Notes under the pieces: model-generated
The model's input: the letters and a program-made list of their open reading frames with translations, nothing else
Told to the model about the DNA's origin: nothing
Database searches by the model: none
Origin: a virus
IMG/VR virus record: IMGVR_UViG_3300030116_002265
Coordinates: 1-33,762 of that record
Strand: one strand, 5' to 3'
Length of the DNA stretch: 33,762 nt
Position numbers and translations under genes: made by a program
Part shown: positions 7,450-18,064 of the stretch, piece by piece
How the letters are laid out: every line of letters starts with the position of its first letter
Numbering within the stretch: the first letter of the stretch is position 1

Positions 7450-9309
7450 ATGCCTTTAACATCACTAAAATTTAGACCAGGTATCAACAGAGAGATAACC
7501 TCATACTCAAATGAGGGTGGTTTCTTTGATTGTGAAAAAGTAAGGTTTTATGCAGGATTTCCAGAAAAAATAGGTGGTTGGGTTAAACAATCTGACAACA
7601 CATATCAAGGGACTGCAAGAGCTTTACACAATTGGGTTGCTTTAGATAACTCTAATTTTATGGGTGTTGGAACACATCTTAAATATTACATAGAAGAGGG
7701 TGGAAAGTTTAATGACATAACACCTATTCGTAAAACATCTACAAACACTATTACATTTTCTGCAACAAATGGATCTGCTGAGTTAACAGTTACAGATTCA
7801 TCTCATGGTGCAGTAGCGAATGATTTTGTTACAATATCTGGTGCAGTTAGTTTAGGAGGCAACATTACTGCCGCCGTACTAAATACAGAACATCAAATAA
7901 CTTCTGTAGTGGATGGTAATTCATATAAAATTACCGCAAGTGCAACAGCTAATGCATCTGATAGTGGTAATGGTGGTTCTGGTGTTGATGGCGTATATCA
8001 AGTAAATGTAGGTTTGGACACTGCCGTTGGAGGTAATGGATGGGGGGCTGGAGGTTATGGTGGTGTGAATGCTGATCTATCTACATTTGGTTGGGGTGAA
8101 GCAGCAGCTAGTGGGACAACTGCTCAAATTCGTTTATGGTCACATGATAACTTTGGCGAGGACTTACTCATCAATGCAAAAGATAGTCCTATTTTTTATT
8201 GGGACAAATCAAATGGTCTCGGAACACGAGCCGTGAACTTAACGTCTGTAGCTGGTGCTTCAAACGTACCAATTATTGCAAAGCAAATACTTGTGTCAGA
8301 CATTGATCGACACATTATTGTTTTTGGAACAAATGCACTGGGAAGCACGGATCAAGATCCATTGTTAATTAGGTTTGGATCACAAGAATCTTTAACTGAT
8401 TTTACACCCACTGCAACAAATACTGCTGGTGACTTAAGGCTTGGTAGTGGTTCTACTTTTGTTCAAGCAGTAGAAACAAAACAGCAGATACTTGTATTTA
8501 CAGATAAAGCTGTATTCTCTATGAGATTTATAGGTCCACCATTTACATTTGGACTGCAAGAACTTTCAAAAAATATTACAATTATGAGTCCTAAATCTGC
8601 AATAGCAATTGATGATGCAGTGTTTTGGATGGGTAAAGATAGTTTTTATGTGTATGGAGGACAGACACAACAGATACCTTGTTCTGTACGAGATAAAGTA
8701 TTTTTAGATTTTAATACCTCTCAATCAGAAAAAGTATTTGCTGGTGTTAATTCTAAATGGGGTGAGATCTGGTGGTTCTATCCTTCTGCAAGTAGTGAAG
8801 AAATAGATAAATATGTTATTTATAATTATTTAGAAAAGACATGGTATTATGGATCATTGTCTAGAACTGCTTGGCATGACAGAGGTATACGAACTTTTCC
8901 GATTGCCGCAGGGTCATCTTATTTATTTGAACATGAAAATGGAAATGATGACGATGGATCTGCAATGACTGCCTCTGTTGAAACGAGTCAAATGGATATT
9001 GGAGACGGTTATCAATTTAGTTTTATAAAACAATTAATTCCAGATATAACTTTTAACGGATCTGATGTCTCTACTCCTGCCGCGACTTTTACATTACAAG
9101 CTAGAAACGGCCCAGGTAGTCCTTACAGTAACACTTCTGCTGGAACAAGTACAAGAACAGCCACGGCTCCAGTAGAACAATTTACAGATTTGGTTAATGT
9201 AAGATTAAGAGGACGCTCTTTTAACATGAAACTTGAATCAACGGGACAAGGAGTAATGTGGAAACTAGGAACACCAAGGGTAGATATTAGACCAGACGGG
9301 AGGAGATAA
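7450..9309 (+). CDS. Probable phage stabilisation/tail protein (P22 gp10-like role inferred)
   Basis: 619 residues. The N-terminus (KFRPGINREITSYSNEGGFF, then KVRFYAGFPEKIGGW) is a strongly recurring entry motif of a large virion protein in marine podoviruses, often annotated as phage stabilisation protein after P22 gp10. The body is beta-rich, with WGEAAASGTTAQIRLWSHDNFGEDLL and repeated DKAVFSMRF/DDAVFWMGKDSFYVYGG segments that look like propeller blades. The C-terminus (NVRLRGRSFNMKLES...RVDIRPDGRR) is a compact beta domain. Such proteins close the head-tail junction. The assignment is from remembered family similarity plus context. The TAATG overlap couples it to the next gene. Confidence 0.7.
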   Translation: MPLTSLKFRPGINREITSYSNEGGFFDCEKVRFYAGFPEKIGGWVKQSDNTYQGTARALHNWVALDNSNFMGVGTHLKYYIEEGGKFNDITPIRKTSTNTITFSATNGSAELTVTDSSHGAVANDFVTISGAVSLGGNITAAVLNTEHQITSVVDGNSYKITASATANASDSGNGGSGVDGVYQVNVGLDTAVGGNGWGAGGYGGVNADLSTFGWGEAAASGTTAQIRLWSHDNFGEDLLINAKDSPIFYWDKSNGLGTRAVNLTSVAGASNVPIIAKQILVSDIDRHIIVFGTNALGSTDQDPLLIRFGSQESLTDFTPTATNTAGDLRLGSGSTFVQAVETKQQILVFTDKAVFSMRFIGPPFTFGLQELSKNITIMSPKSAIAIDDAVFWMGKDSFYVYGGQTQQIPCSVRDKVFLDFNTSQSEKVFAGVNSKWGEIWWFYPSASSEEIDKYVIYNYLEKTWYYGSLSRTAWHDRGIRTFPIAAGSSYLFEHENGNDDDGSAMTASVETSQMDIGDGYQFSFIKQLIPDITFNGSDVSTPAATFTLQARNGPGSPYSNTSAGTSTRTATAPVEQFTDLVNVRLRGRSFNMKLESTGQGVMWKLGTPRVDIRPDGRR

Positions 9310-9608
9310 TGTCCTCAAGAAATACAGCTCCACCAAGGCTACCTCTCCCTATTGGTGGTGTTACCGAAATGTATATAACAGATCTGGTCAACGCTTTAGA
9401 TTTTTTCATAACACAAACAACCAATCCAGGCGAGGGAAGAAACACAAAATTAGTCTTTACAGAGATGCCAACAAGTGATGTGGGTTTAGAACCTGGAACC
9501 TTGTATAGAATAGGAAATGATGTTAAGATATCTCTAATAGACATCGCTGGTGTTGACGGTGTGTCTGGAACTGTATCTATAGGAACTGTAACTGTATCGG
9601 TATCGTAA
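9309..9608 (+). CDS. Small virion-associated protein, unknown
   Basis: 99 residues with start overlapping the previous stop. It begins SSRNTAPPRLPLPIGGVTEMY, followed by VNALDFFITQTTN and a beta-rich end VSGTVSIGTVTVSVS. No enzyme motif is visible. Placed between the stabilisation-like protein and the probable internal protein, it is likely a minor tail or head-completion component. I do not recognise the family. Confidence 0.6.
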   Translation: MSSRNTAPPRLPLPIGGVTEMYITDLVNALDFFITQTTNPGEGRNTKLVFTEMPTSDVGLEPGTLYRIGNDVKISLIDIAGVDGVSGTVSIGTVTVSVS

Positions 9609-10379
9609 ATGGGAATATTTAAAAGTTTTACAAAAATTTTAAAAAAAGCAGCACCAATTATAGGTGGCTCAATAGGTTTTGCCATAGCACCAGGGTTTTT
9701 GGGTGCGGCTCTTGGTTCAGGAATTGGTAGTCTTGTTGGAGGAGCTGATCCAGAAGATGCCTTAAAAGCCGCGGCTCTTGGTGGCATAGCTGGATACGCG
9801 GGTAGTAAATTTATGGCTCCCACTGCCGAAGCAGTAAAAGCCACGACACCCGCATCTTTTGGTTTTGAAGCTGCGTCAAAAGTACCAGTTACTGCTGTAT
9901 CAACAACACCATTAGCTTCTGAAGGTATTATGTCTTCAGTATTGGACTTTGCTAAGTCACCAGTGGGTATTGCTAGTATTGTGGGTGCTGGAGGTTTAGC
10001 GGCTCTTGGTGGAGAGGAAGAAGAAACAACTAAAAAAGAAGAAAGACCTTTTCCAAAAGGTACATCAAGATTAGGCATGGGAATGGTAGATGGAAAGTCT
10101 TACAATTTAAATAATAAAGAAGAAAGAGACGAGTATTTTAGAAGAGTTAGAGCAAAACAAGGTTTTGAAGATGATGTAGGTATAGATCCAGTATACTCTG
10201 CTAATGGTGGTGAGGTAACTGGACCAGGGACTGGTACAAGTGATTCTGTACCAGCAAGACTATCAGATGGCGAGTTTGTATTGACTGCTAAAGCTGTCAG
10301 AGGAGCTGGTGGTGGAGATAGGGACTTGGGTGCAGCTAGAATGTATGATATGATGTCAGAGTTAGAGAGGGTCGCATAA
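9609..10379 (+). CDS. Probable internal virion protein with glycine-zipper N-terminus
   Basis: 256 residues. Residues 15-70 are a Gly/Ala-rich hydrophobic stretch (APIIGGSIGFAIAPGFLGAA, GSGIGSLVGG, AAALGGIAGYAGSKF) of glycine-zipper type, compatible with insertion into a membrane during DNA ejection. A charged middle (EEEETTKKEERPF) follows. The end has the SDSVPARLSDGEFVLTAKAV motif, repeatedly seen at the C-terminus of marine podovirus virion proteins. It starts right after the previous stop and overlaps the next start (TAATG). The role in the ejection apparatus is inferred from position and composition. Confidence 0.6.
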   Translation: MGIFKSFTKILKKAAPIIGGSIGFAIAPGFLGAALGSGIGSLVGGADPEDALKAAALGGIAGYAGSKFMAPTAEAVKATTPASFGFEAASKVPVTAVSTTPLASEGIMSSVLDFAKSPVGIASIVGAGGLAALGGEEEETTKKEERPFPKGTSRLGMGMVDGKSYNLNNKEERDEYFRRVRAKQGFEDDVGIDPVYSANGGEVTGPGTGTSDSVPARLSDGEFVLTAKAVRGAGGGDRDLGAARMYDMMSELERVA

Positions 10380-11374
10380 TGGCAGATCAAAATATTACGC
10401 AAGAACAAACCGTTAGACTTGCTCCATTTCAAGAAGAGTTTTTAGCAGATATATTTGAAAGTGTTAAAAATTTAACAGGTGATGGCACACAAATGCCTTT
10501 TGCTGAACAGCAGTTGGCAGGTTTATCACAAGGACAACAACAAGCTATAGCAAACGCACTCAGTGGAGTGGGTGCTTTTCAACCTTTTTTACAGAAAGGA
10601 GCGGAGGCTATAGGTCAAGGTATAGGTGCAGTTGGCACTGGTCTTGGAACGATAGGAAGTGCAATAGGACAAACGGCTGAAGCTGGTTTTGATCCGACAT
10701 CTTATCAACAGTTTATGGATCCGTTTACTGAAAGTGTTATAGCACAAACACAAGCAGACATAGCAAGACAAGGTGCTATACAACAAGGAAATATAGGAGC
10801 AAGAGCCGCCTCTGCTGGAGCATTTGGTGGATCTAGACAAGCGGTCGCAGAGCAAGAACTCGCTAGAAATGTCATGGATCAACAAGCAAGAACTGGAGCA
10901 CAGTTAAGATCACAAGGTTTCGCACAAGCACAACAATTAGCACAACAACAAGCTAATCAAGCATTAAGACAAGCACAACTTACTGGTCAATTAGGGCAAA
11001 CAACTGGTGCTCTCGGATCACAGATTGGACAAATGGGTGTACAAACTGCTGGACTAGGACAACTTGGTCAACAGTTAGGAGTGCAGGATATCAATACACT
11101 ATTAGGTATTGGTGGTCTTCAACAACAACAAGGACAGAAAGAATTTGATGTTGCAAGAGCTAACGAACTTGCAAGACAAGCGTTGCCTTATCAACAAGTA
11201 GGATTTATGTCTGATATATTTAGAGGTGTACCAGCATTACAACAAACAACTTCAACGACAACTAGACCTGGTCCAAGTACAGGATCACAGTTACTTGGTT
11301 TAGGAATCGCAGGTCTTGGAGCGGTAGGACAAGCTGGTGGCTTTAGTAATTTCTTTGGACCGAGAGCAGCATAA
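10379..11374 (+). CDS. Probable internal virion/DNA-ejection protein, Gln/Ala-rich
   Basis: 331 residues. After LAPFQEEFLADIFESVKNLT comes a long helical Gln/Ala-rich domain: an FMDPFTESVIAQTQADIARQ segment, then GARAASAGAFGGSRQAVAEQ, then QAQQLAQQQANQALRQAQL. The C-terminal 100 residues are Gly/Gln-rich (LGQLGQQLG). The GxxGARAASAGAFGGSRQ signature recurs in marine phage structural proteins upstream of a giant internal protein. This gene, the next one and the 1601-residue gene occupy the place of the three ejection proteins of T7-like phages, which is why I suggest that role. No enzyme motif is seen. Confidence 0.6.
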   Translation: MADQNITQEQTVRLAPFQEEFLADIFESVKNLTGDGTQMPFAEQQLAGLSQGQQQAIANALSGVGAFQPFLQKGAEAIGQGIGAVGTGLGTIGSAIGQTAEAGFDPTSYQQFMDPFTESVIAQTQADIARQGAIQQGNIGARAASAGAFGGSRQAVAEQELARNVMDQQARTGAQLRSQGFAQAQQLAQQQANQALRQAQLTGQLGQTTGALGSQIGQMGVQTAGLGQLGQQLGVQDINTLLGIGGLQQQQGQKEFDVARANELARQALPYQQVGFMSDIFRGVPALQQTTSTTTRPGPSTGSQLLGLGIAGLGAVGQAGGFSNFFGPRAA

Positions 11375-13254
11375 TGAGCATATACGATAGACCAATGTTT
11401 CGTAAAAAAGGTGGAGCCACTGGGATCATGGCTAGTGGACCAAATATAATTAAAGCTGCATTAGGCACATCTGTTAATCGTAAAAATCAGTTTCCTAGTG
11501 TTCAAGCTTTTAACTACGGTATTGTTCCAGCGTCAACTGCTATTGCAAGTCCTATACTAACTGGTGATAAAAAGTATAGTGGTATAGACAAGATATTAAA
11601 ACAGTATTCTGAGGCACCTGGAAGTACGATATTTGATGGCCCTGGTCAATTCAAAGTAGATTCGATTTACCATCCAGGTGTCATGGGTAAAAAAATGGCT
11701 CAAACAAAAATATTTAGTTCAGAAGAAAAAGATTCGGCGGCAGAGGAAAAGAAGAGAAAAGCTGTAAAGCAAATGGCTGAACAAGAAGCCAATATAGACA
11801 AACAAATAAAACTTGAAAAGTCTGGCAAGACATCGGATTTTGGATCTGGTAAAACAATAAACGAAATCAATAAAAATATATTAGATAAAAAAGTTACAAA
11901 AAATACTGATGTTATTGATGAAGGAACTGGTAATGTATTTACTTCGGCAGAAGACGACTCTAATTTAGTTACAGGAGGAGAAACTACTGGAGGGACAACA
12001 GCAAAATCGTTTGACTTTAATGACGTAAATGAAAGAATACAAACTCAGACCAGAGAGCTTCAAGATATATATAATAACTATGCCTCAGATTTAGAAGATG
12101 TTAACTCTGCCACTTATTTGGGTAAAACTTTCGAACAACATCAACAAGATTATTTTGATGCCTTAAATAAAAAACCAGAAGAAGTTACTTTTGCAGACGT
12201 AAAAGACGCAGCTTTTGATATGCTCGGATACGACAAAGATAAGTTAGATGAAAATTTATCAAAAGATCAACAAGGTTCTATTTGGCTTAACATGATGAGA
12301 GCAGGTCTTGCTATGGCGGCAGGAGAAAGTTCAAACACACTTACTAATGTAGCAAAAGGTTTTAGTGTTGGTCTTGAAGGCTATGGAAGAGACATGAAAA
12401 ATCTTAGAGATGATTACAGAGAAGATGTAGAAAAATATCAAAACACAATGTATAGATTGTTAAAAGACGAAAAGGCAGAAAGAGTGGCTATGAACGCATT
12501 AGATGTTCAAAGAAAAGCTGCACAGTTTAACATAGTTCAACAAACTCGTGGTGAAGCAAGAGAAGATTTGTTAAATAAGTTAAACACAGAAGTTGCATTG
12601 AGAAAAATAAAATTAAATACCATGAGCACTCTTGCACAATTTGATCTTGAAAAGTTTAAACTAGATAAATCTTCAGATGAATTTCAAAAAACACTAGAGA
12701 TGTCAAAAGCAAAGATAGCTGCTATGTTACCAGATGAAATACAAGGAGCAATAGCTAGTGGTCTTGTTCAATTAAAAAATCCTGATGACCCAGCTACAGC
12801 AGATAATTTAGAGTTGACTAAGAAAGGTATTGATAGTGCATTTGATTTAATTAAAGCATTAAAAGATGGTAGTAAAAAATATCCAAGTGAGGCTATGCAA
12901 AAAATAAGTATCTCTGGTGGAACTGGAGGGTATGGCATTTCAGCCACTGAAGGCACAGAGTTGACAGACCAAATGAAAAGTGAACTTGGTGCAACCATTC
13001 AGAGTTTACAGAAGTCAACCAGTCCATATCAAAAAGCATTAGATCCTACCACTTCAAATCCAAGTGCAGCATTAAGTGCTTTGATCACTGAGTACAGACC
13101 TTTATACAATAAATATAAAGGAAAGATACAACTTAACTATTTAGATTTACCAGAACAGATAAAGACTGCAATAGAAGAAAATGACGAAGATACAATGAAA
13201 GTATTGCAGAGAAACAAATCTTTGTTTACTAACTTTGGTGCAACTTTCGGTTAA
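11374..13254 (+). CDS. Probable internal virion protein with long coiled-coil
   Basis: 626 residues. The N-terminal 110 residues contain FRKKGGATGIMASGPNIIKA and VQAFNYGIVPASTA. From about 110 the protein is highly charged and helical (EEKKRKAVKQMAEQEANIDK), as is 340-450 (DMKNLRDDYREDVEKYQNTM, then LKDEKAERVAMNALDVQRKA), predicting long coiled coils. A conserved-looking SIWLNMMRAGLAMAAGESSN lies at about 305-325. Such proteins fit the second ejection protein of podoviruses. The start overlaps the previous stop (TAATG). Family not recognised; role inferred. Confidence 0.6.
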   Translation: MSIYDRPMFRKKGGATGIMASGPNIIKAALGTSVNRKNQFPSVQAFNYGIVPASTAIASPILTGDKKYSGIDKILKQYSEAPGSTIFDGPGQFKVDSIYHPGVMGKKMAQTKIFSSEEKDSAAEEKKRKAVKQMAEQEANIDKQIKLEKSGKTSDFGSGKTINEINKNILDKKVTKNTDVIDEGTGNVFTSAEDDSNLVTGGETTGGTTAKSFDFNDVNERIQTQTRELQDIYNNYASDLEDVNSATYLGKTFEQHQQDYFDALNKKPEEVTFADVKDAAFDMLGYDKDKLDENLSKDQQGSIWLNMMRAGLAMAAGESSNTLTNVAKGFSVGLEGYGRDMKNLRDDYREDVEKYQNTMYRLLKDEKAERVAMNALDVQRKAAQFNIVQQTRGEAREDLLNKLNTEVALRKIKLNTMSTLAQFDLEKFKLDKSSDEFQKTLEMSKAKIAAMLPDEIQGAIASGLVQLKNPDDPATADNLELTKKGIDSAFDLIKALKDGSKKYPSEAMQKISISGGTGGYGISATEGTELTDQMKSELGATIQSLQKSTSPYQKALDPTTSNPSAALSALITEYRPLYNKYKGKIQLNYLDLPEQIKTAIEENDEDTMKVLQRNKSLFTNFGATFG

Positions 13255-13258
13255 TTAA

Positions 13259-16200
13259 ATGTTTACTTATAATGTTGATGGAAAAAACTACACTTACTCA
13301 AAAGAGATAGGTCAAGAAGAAGCTGAAAGAAGAGTAAGACAGTTTGAAGAAAAAGTAGCAAAAGCTCAAAAAGGCGACCCTCAAGAGTATGAAGGATTTT
13401 TTACTGAAGCTGGTGAAGGTGTGCTTTCTGGTTTATCAAAAATACCAGAAGGTATCATATCAGTTGGAACTTTAGCATCTGACGCAATTACTGGAGGCAA
13501 TGCCACTGGTCTTGTTGAACAATGGTTTGATGGACTTAGAGAAGATCTTGGTATAGATCCTACGGGTGCAGCGGGTAAAGTCACAGAAGCATTGGTGCAG
13601 TTTGGTATACCTGGTGTTGCCGCCGCCTCTGCCGTGTCAAAGGTGGGACGAGTAGCACGAATCATGAGAGGTCAGCCAAGAATGGCTGTGAAAAACCGTA
13701 AGATAGAGTCTTATCAATTAGGAACTAAATTAGGTGCTGTTAGAAAAGGACGAGATCCTTTTACTATGTTTGAGAAAAAACCTACTGTGTTTGGATTACC
13801 TGGTAAAGTCAGAACCAAAGCACAAAAAGTAGGTCGATACGCTACCATGTTAGGTGCGGCTGGTTTAGCAGATGCCATAGTTTCTACAGATGATACTCAA
13901 ACATTAGGAGATTTTTTTGACGCTGGTCCAACAAATACAGTTGATGCAGTTGGCATGGATGGTCAAGAAAGAGCTTTTGCAAAAATAGCAAATAAACTTA
14001 AAGTTGGTCTTGAGGGTGGAATAGCAACGGGTGTCATTCCTCCAGCATTAGGTGCTTCTTTTACAGTTCTAAACAAGACTCTCGGTGCAAGACCAGTGGA
14101 AGGAATAAGAGCTTTAAATGAAAAAGTCGGTAACATAGCGGGTAAAATTCTTCCAGAAAATACAACAGTTTTAGACATAGCTAGTGGTATGACAGTTCCT
14201 TTAGCTAGAGGCATGATAGACACTGCTAAAAGATCTATTGCTAAAAGAGAGGAGTTACTTACCAAAGATCCTCAACAACTATCAACCTTGTCTGGTTTTA
14301 TCGCTAAAATGGAATCTTTGTTAAGATACAGAGGTTTTTTAGATCCAGTTGTTGCAAGAGCTAGATCTTTAATTAATCCAGAAGTAGAAGGCAACATTAA
14401 AATTGCCAAACAAAAAATGCAAGAGATCGATAAAAAAATTACTGAAACTTTAAAGAATCCTCGTTTTACTGGATTACCAGATCACAGTAAAAGAAAGTAT
14501 GTGGATAATTTTATGGATGTCTTGGAGGGAGCAAGAAAAAATCAAAATTTACAAGGCTTGTCACGCAATCAACAACAAATAGCAAGACAAAAAGCAAACA
14601 AGATTGTAGATTTACCAGATGAATTATACACCTTATATGTAGATGCGGCTAATATGATTAAGAAGTTATCTGATCAGTTTGTAGCAAGTAAAGTTATTCA
14701 AGATCTACCAGATGATGCAGTTATTCAAGGCAACCTCACTAGATATCAATTTGAAGCTCAAGTTGAAAAAATGATGAGAGAGGGAGGATATTTAAGAAGA
14801 TTATATAGAATATATAATGACAAGAACTATAAGATACAACCTCAAGCAAAAGAAGCAATCATACAGAAAATTATTGCAAGAGAAGGTACAGATTTAGGAC
14901 ACATAAGAGGTATCTTATCTGAAACACCAATGAGAATAACTGATCAACAAATGGATGACATAATCAATGGTGGAGCTACTCTTACAAGACAACAAGCAGA
15001 GGCGTACATAAATAAAGTAGTAGCAAACGCAAAAGCAAAAGGTGGAAACAGAGGCATTGGTCTTAATAGATTGTTTCAAACAAGATTAGACACAAGTTTA
15101 ATTAATAAAAGAAAAGTAGATAGTCAAGTTTTAAGAGAGATACTTGGTGAGGTTAGAGATCCAAGAGAGGCTTTTATATCTACTGTATCTGAGTTATCTA
15201 ACTTTGTTGCTACAGATAGATTCTTATCGTTGTTCAAACAATCTGCTGATGCAAACATAGCTTCAGTTGCCGCGAGAAATGCAGCACGAGCCACGGAAGT
15301 TGGAGCGACCCCTGAAAAACAACTCTTCTTTAAAATGGATGATGAAATCATAAAATACATAAAAGAAAGAGCAACTACCTATGATGTTGATCCAAACCAA
15401 ATTAGTAGAATAGGTCAACTAGACCAACAACTTTTAGGTAAAGCTTTAGATGATTGGTTAGAAGATAATCCTAATCATGTAATCTTGGGACGTTCTGGAG
15501 AGACAACTGTAGCAAGAGATGCTTACTCTCCTGGTGCTAATCAAACAAGCAGTATTTATGGAACTATGTTTGGCTACGCAATACCTAGAGTTATGTTTAA
15601 TAATTTAAGTAATCACATTTGGACAGATGCAGACACTATGCCTACATTACTTAGAAAGACTTATGGTTTTATGCAAACACTGAAAGGTGCTACACAATAT
15701 GCAAAAACAATTTTATCTCCTTTAACACAAGTAAGAAACGTAACATCCGCTTCTGGATTTGCAATAGCTCAAGGTAATTATGGCAAGGGAGCTAGTTTAG
15801 GATCTTCGTTTAACATAGTTTTAAGAGATGCAATCGATAAAGAACTCAAGACAAAAAACATGACTTTTTTAGATTTACAAAGAGATAATCAAACTCTTGA
15901 CTTTCTTGTAGAAATGCAAAAAAGAGGTGTTATTGGTAGTTCGGCACAATTAAGAGAGATACAAGAAAATTTAAGAAAAGGTTTAGGATACGAAGGCACT
16001 GGTGGTTTTGTTCAAGGTTTAAAAGAATTTGATCCTAGAGGAAAGCAACTTACACAAGGGCAGAGAGCTGATAAACAATTAGGTAAATCAGATCCTACTT
16101 TTGATGCAGAAAAAAGAAGTAAGCTTGGACAGTTTTTTAGAGGGCCTCTTGGTTTTGCAGAAGATTTGTATAGAGGTGGTGATGATGTTTGGAAGATATA

Positions 16201-18064
16201 CAACTACTTATTTGAACTTCAGAAGTTTAGAAACGCTAGAAGAAAGATGCAGTCGGCTGCAATAACAAAAGTAAAAAAACAACCAGTAGGTCCACTAGGT
16301 AGAAGTTTTGATGATCTAAATAAAGAGCAACAAAATAATTTAATCGCAGGTGCGGTAAGAGATGCAGACAGAGAGTTTGGTCGTTACATAGGAGCTAAAC
16401 CAGATGCGGTTGGTGATGAACTTGATGAAGCGTTTAAACAGTTTACAGCAGATAATATTCGTAACTTAGTTCCAAACTACGAACTTGTACCAGATATTAT
16501 AAAAGGATTAAGAGGATTACCTCTTGGTAACTTTATTGCTTTTCCTGCAGAGATTTTAAGAACTGGATTTAACACATTAGATGTTGCCATGAAAGAACTT
16601 GCTAGTGATAGTGCTGCAATAAGAGAGATAGGAGCAAGGAGATTAACTAACTCTTTGTTCACATTCAGTGTGTTGGGAGATGGACTACAAAGATTTGGTC
16701 AAATGATGACTGGAACTTCAGACGAAGAGATCGATGCTATTAATAGATTATCTGCACCTTGGCAAAGAAACTCTGTGTTGATACCAGTAGGTAAAGATGA
16801 AAAAGGTAATCCAGAAGTTATAGATTTTAGCTACACGAACCCTTGGGACATGTTGTCTAAACCTTTCCACACAGTTTTTAGATCATTAAGAGAGGGATCA
16901 AGATTACAAAAATCTGACTTTGCCAATATCAGAGGAGCGGCATTTGATTCTCTAGCTGAATTTTTTAGTCCTTTCTTTGAAGTATCTATGATTTATGATG
17001 CGGCCCTTGATGTACTACCAAAAGAAAGTGCTTTAGGACTTGGAGTTGGAAGAGGAGGACGAACTCGCTCTGGTGCTAAAGTTTATAAAGAAGGTGATGG
17101 TTTAGGGTTGTCCATAGAAAAAAGTATAATACATCTTCTTGACACTCTTAAACCAAACATTATTCCGATCAGAGTTCCAACTGGTGCAGATCTTGGTATT
17201 ACTAGAGGACAACCAGTTAAGTCTCCAGAACTTGGCAGAACTGCAAGAGGTCTTTTATTTCCAGAGGGTGGAGAGTTTTTGGGATTTAATGTAAAAGCAG
17301 AGGAGCCTACTACTGGAAGAGAGTATACAAGATATGGTGAATTATTTAGAGCTTTTACTGGATTACAATCTCAAGTTATAGATAGAGATAAGATTGCAGA
17401 GTTTAAAGCTCAAGAGTTTAAATCACTTAGATCAGAGGCAGCCACATTATTTACTGATGCTTTACGATTAGAAGACCCATCAAAAGAACAGATGTTAGAA
17501 GCATATCTAAGAGCAGATGACGCTAGGCTCAAGGCATTTAGAGAAATGAAATTAAATTATGATAGTTTAAAACGATTAGGTTTTACTAATAATAAAATCG
17601 CTAGAATATTAAGAGAGAAAGCTGGCATAGGAAAAAAAGAAATATTTTCTTTGAGAGCAGATAAATACATACCGTATTTGCCAAGTAAAGAAAGACTGGG
17701 TGCAGCTATTAGAAAAGGAATTAAAGTGCCTTATTCTACTATCATGAGATTATACAGAAAAAGATTTGGAATGAGATTGACTCCAGAACCTAAAGAGGAT
17801 GTCTCACCACCAACTGTAAATGATTTTTTAAGTTTAACAAACACTAAGGCAAATCCTAACTTTAAAGTTAATCCGTTAAACGAAAATCAAAAACTACCAG
17901 AACAAACAACACGAAGGACTACAGAAGATCCAAATATAAATGTAGCAACGGTTACAAATCAACTTCTTAATCCTGCACCAGAGAACAGACAAATAGCAGA
18001 ATTTCTAGGTGGTAACCCAGAGCAAATATTAAAGAACATGGAAATAGCAAGGAGAACTGGATGA
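13259..18064 (+). CDS. Giant internal virion protein (1601 aa), T7 gp16-like role inferred
   Basis: The largest gene of the window. The first 40 residues (FTYNVDGKNYTYSKEIGQEE) form a small module. Hydrophobic Gly/Ala stretches at about 110-135 (FGIPGVAAASAVSKVG), 195-205 and 250-272 (GGIATGVIPPALGASFTVL) could cross a membrane during ejection. The rest is charged and helical, with repeated DxRDPREAF, YKIYNYLFELQKFRNARRKM-like and LVPNYELVPDIIKGLRGLPL segments. I found no lysozyme or transglycosylase catalytic motif. Length and position at the end of the virion genes match the giant ejection protein of podoviruses. Its stop overlaps the peptidase gene by four bases (ATGA). Confidence 0.65.
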   Translation: MFTYNVDGKNYTYSKEIGQEEAERRVRQFEEKVAKAQKGDPQEYEGFFTEAGEGVLSGLSKIPEGIISVGTLASDAITGGNATGLVEQWFDGLREDLGIDPTGAAGKVTEALVQFGIPGVAAASAVSKVGRVARIMRGQPRMAVKNRKIESYQLGTKLGAVRKGRDPFTMFEKKPTVFGLPGKVRTKAQKVGRYATMLGAAGLADAIVSTDDTQTLGDFFDAGPTNTVDAVGMDGQERAFAKIANKLKVGLEGGIATGVIPPALGASFTVLNKTLGARPVEGIRALNEKVGNIAGKILPENTTVLDIASGMTVPLARGMIDTAKRSIAKREELLTKDPQQLSTLSGFIAKMESLLRYRGFLDPVVARARSLINPEVEGNIKIAKQKMQEIDKKITETLKNPRFTGLPDHSKRKYVDNFMDVLEGARKNQNLQGLSRNQQQIARQKANKIVDLPDELYTLYVDAANMIKKLSDQFVASKVIQDLPDDAVIQGNLTRYQFEAQVEKMMREGGYLRRLYRIYNDKNYKIQPQAKEAIIQKIIAREGTDLGHIRGILSETPMRITDQQMDDIINGGATLTRQQAEAYINKVVANAKAKGGNRGIGLNRLFQTRLDTSLINKRKVDSQVLREILGEVRDPREAFISTVSELSNFVATDRFLSLFKQSADANIASVAARNAARATEVGATPEKQLFFKMDDEIIKYIKERATTYDVDPNQISRIGQLDQQLLGKALDDWLEDNPNHVILGRSGETTVARDAYSPGANQTSSIYGTMFGYAIPRVMFNNLSNHIWTDADTMPTLLRKTYGFMQTLKGATQYAKTILSPLTQVRNVTSASGFAIAQGNYGKGASLGSSFNIVLRDAIDKELKTKNMTFLDLQRDNQTLDFLVEMQKRGVIGSSAQLREIQENLRKGLGYEGTGGFVQGLKEFDPRGKQLTQGQRADKQLGKSDPTFDAEKRSKLGQFFRGPLGFAEDLYRGGDDVWKIYNYLFELQKFRNARRKMQSAAITKVKKQPVGPLGRSFDDLNKEQQNNLIAGAVRDADREFGRYIGAKPDAVGDELDEAFKQFTADNIRNLVPNYELVPDIIKGLRGLPLGNFIAFPAEILRTGFNTLDVAMKELASDSAAIREIGARRLTNSLFTFSVLGDGLQRFGQMMTGTSDEEIDAINRLSAPWQRNSVLIPVGKDEKGNPEVIDFSYTNPWDMLSKPFHTVFRSLREGSRLQKSDFANIRGAAFDSLAEFFSPFFEVSMIYDAALDVLPKESALGLGVGRGGRTRSGAKVYKEGDGLGLSIEKSIIHLLDTLKPNIIPIRVPTGADLGITRGQPVKSPELGRTARGLLFPEGGEFLGFNVKAEEPTTGREYTRYGELFRAFTGLQSQVIDRDKIAEFKAQEFKSLRSEAATLFTDALRLEDPSKEQMLEAYLRADDARLKAFREMKLNYDSLKRLGFTNNKIARILREKAGIGKKEIFSLRADKYIPYLPSKERLGAAIRKGIKVPYSTIMRLYRKRFGMRLTPEPKEDVSPPTVNDFLSLTNTKANPNFKVNPLNENQKLPEQTTRRTTEDPNINVATVTNQLLNPAPENRQIAEFLGGNPEQILKNMEIARRTG

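Noticed and set aside
9287-10078. 263-residue minus frame opposite the small virion genes
   Set aside because: It is Pro/Ala/Ser-rich from antisense reading of Gly/Ala codons, and both + genes are coupled and credible.
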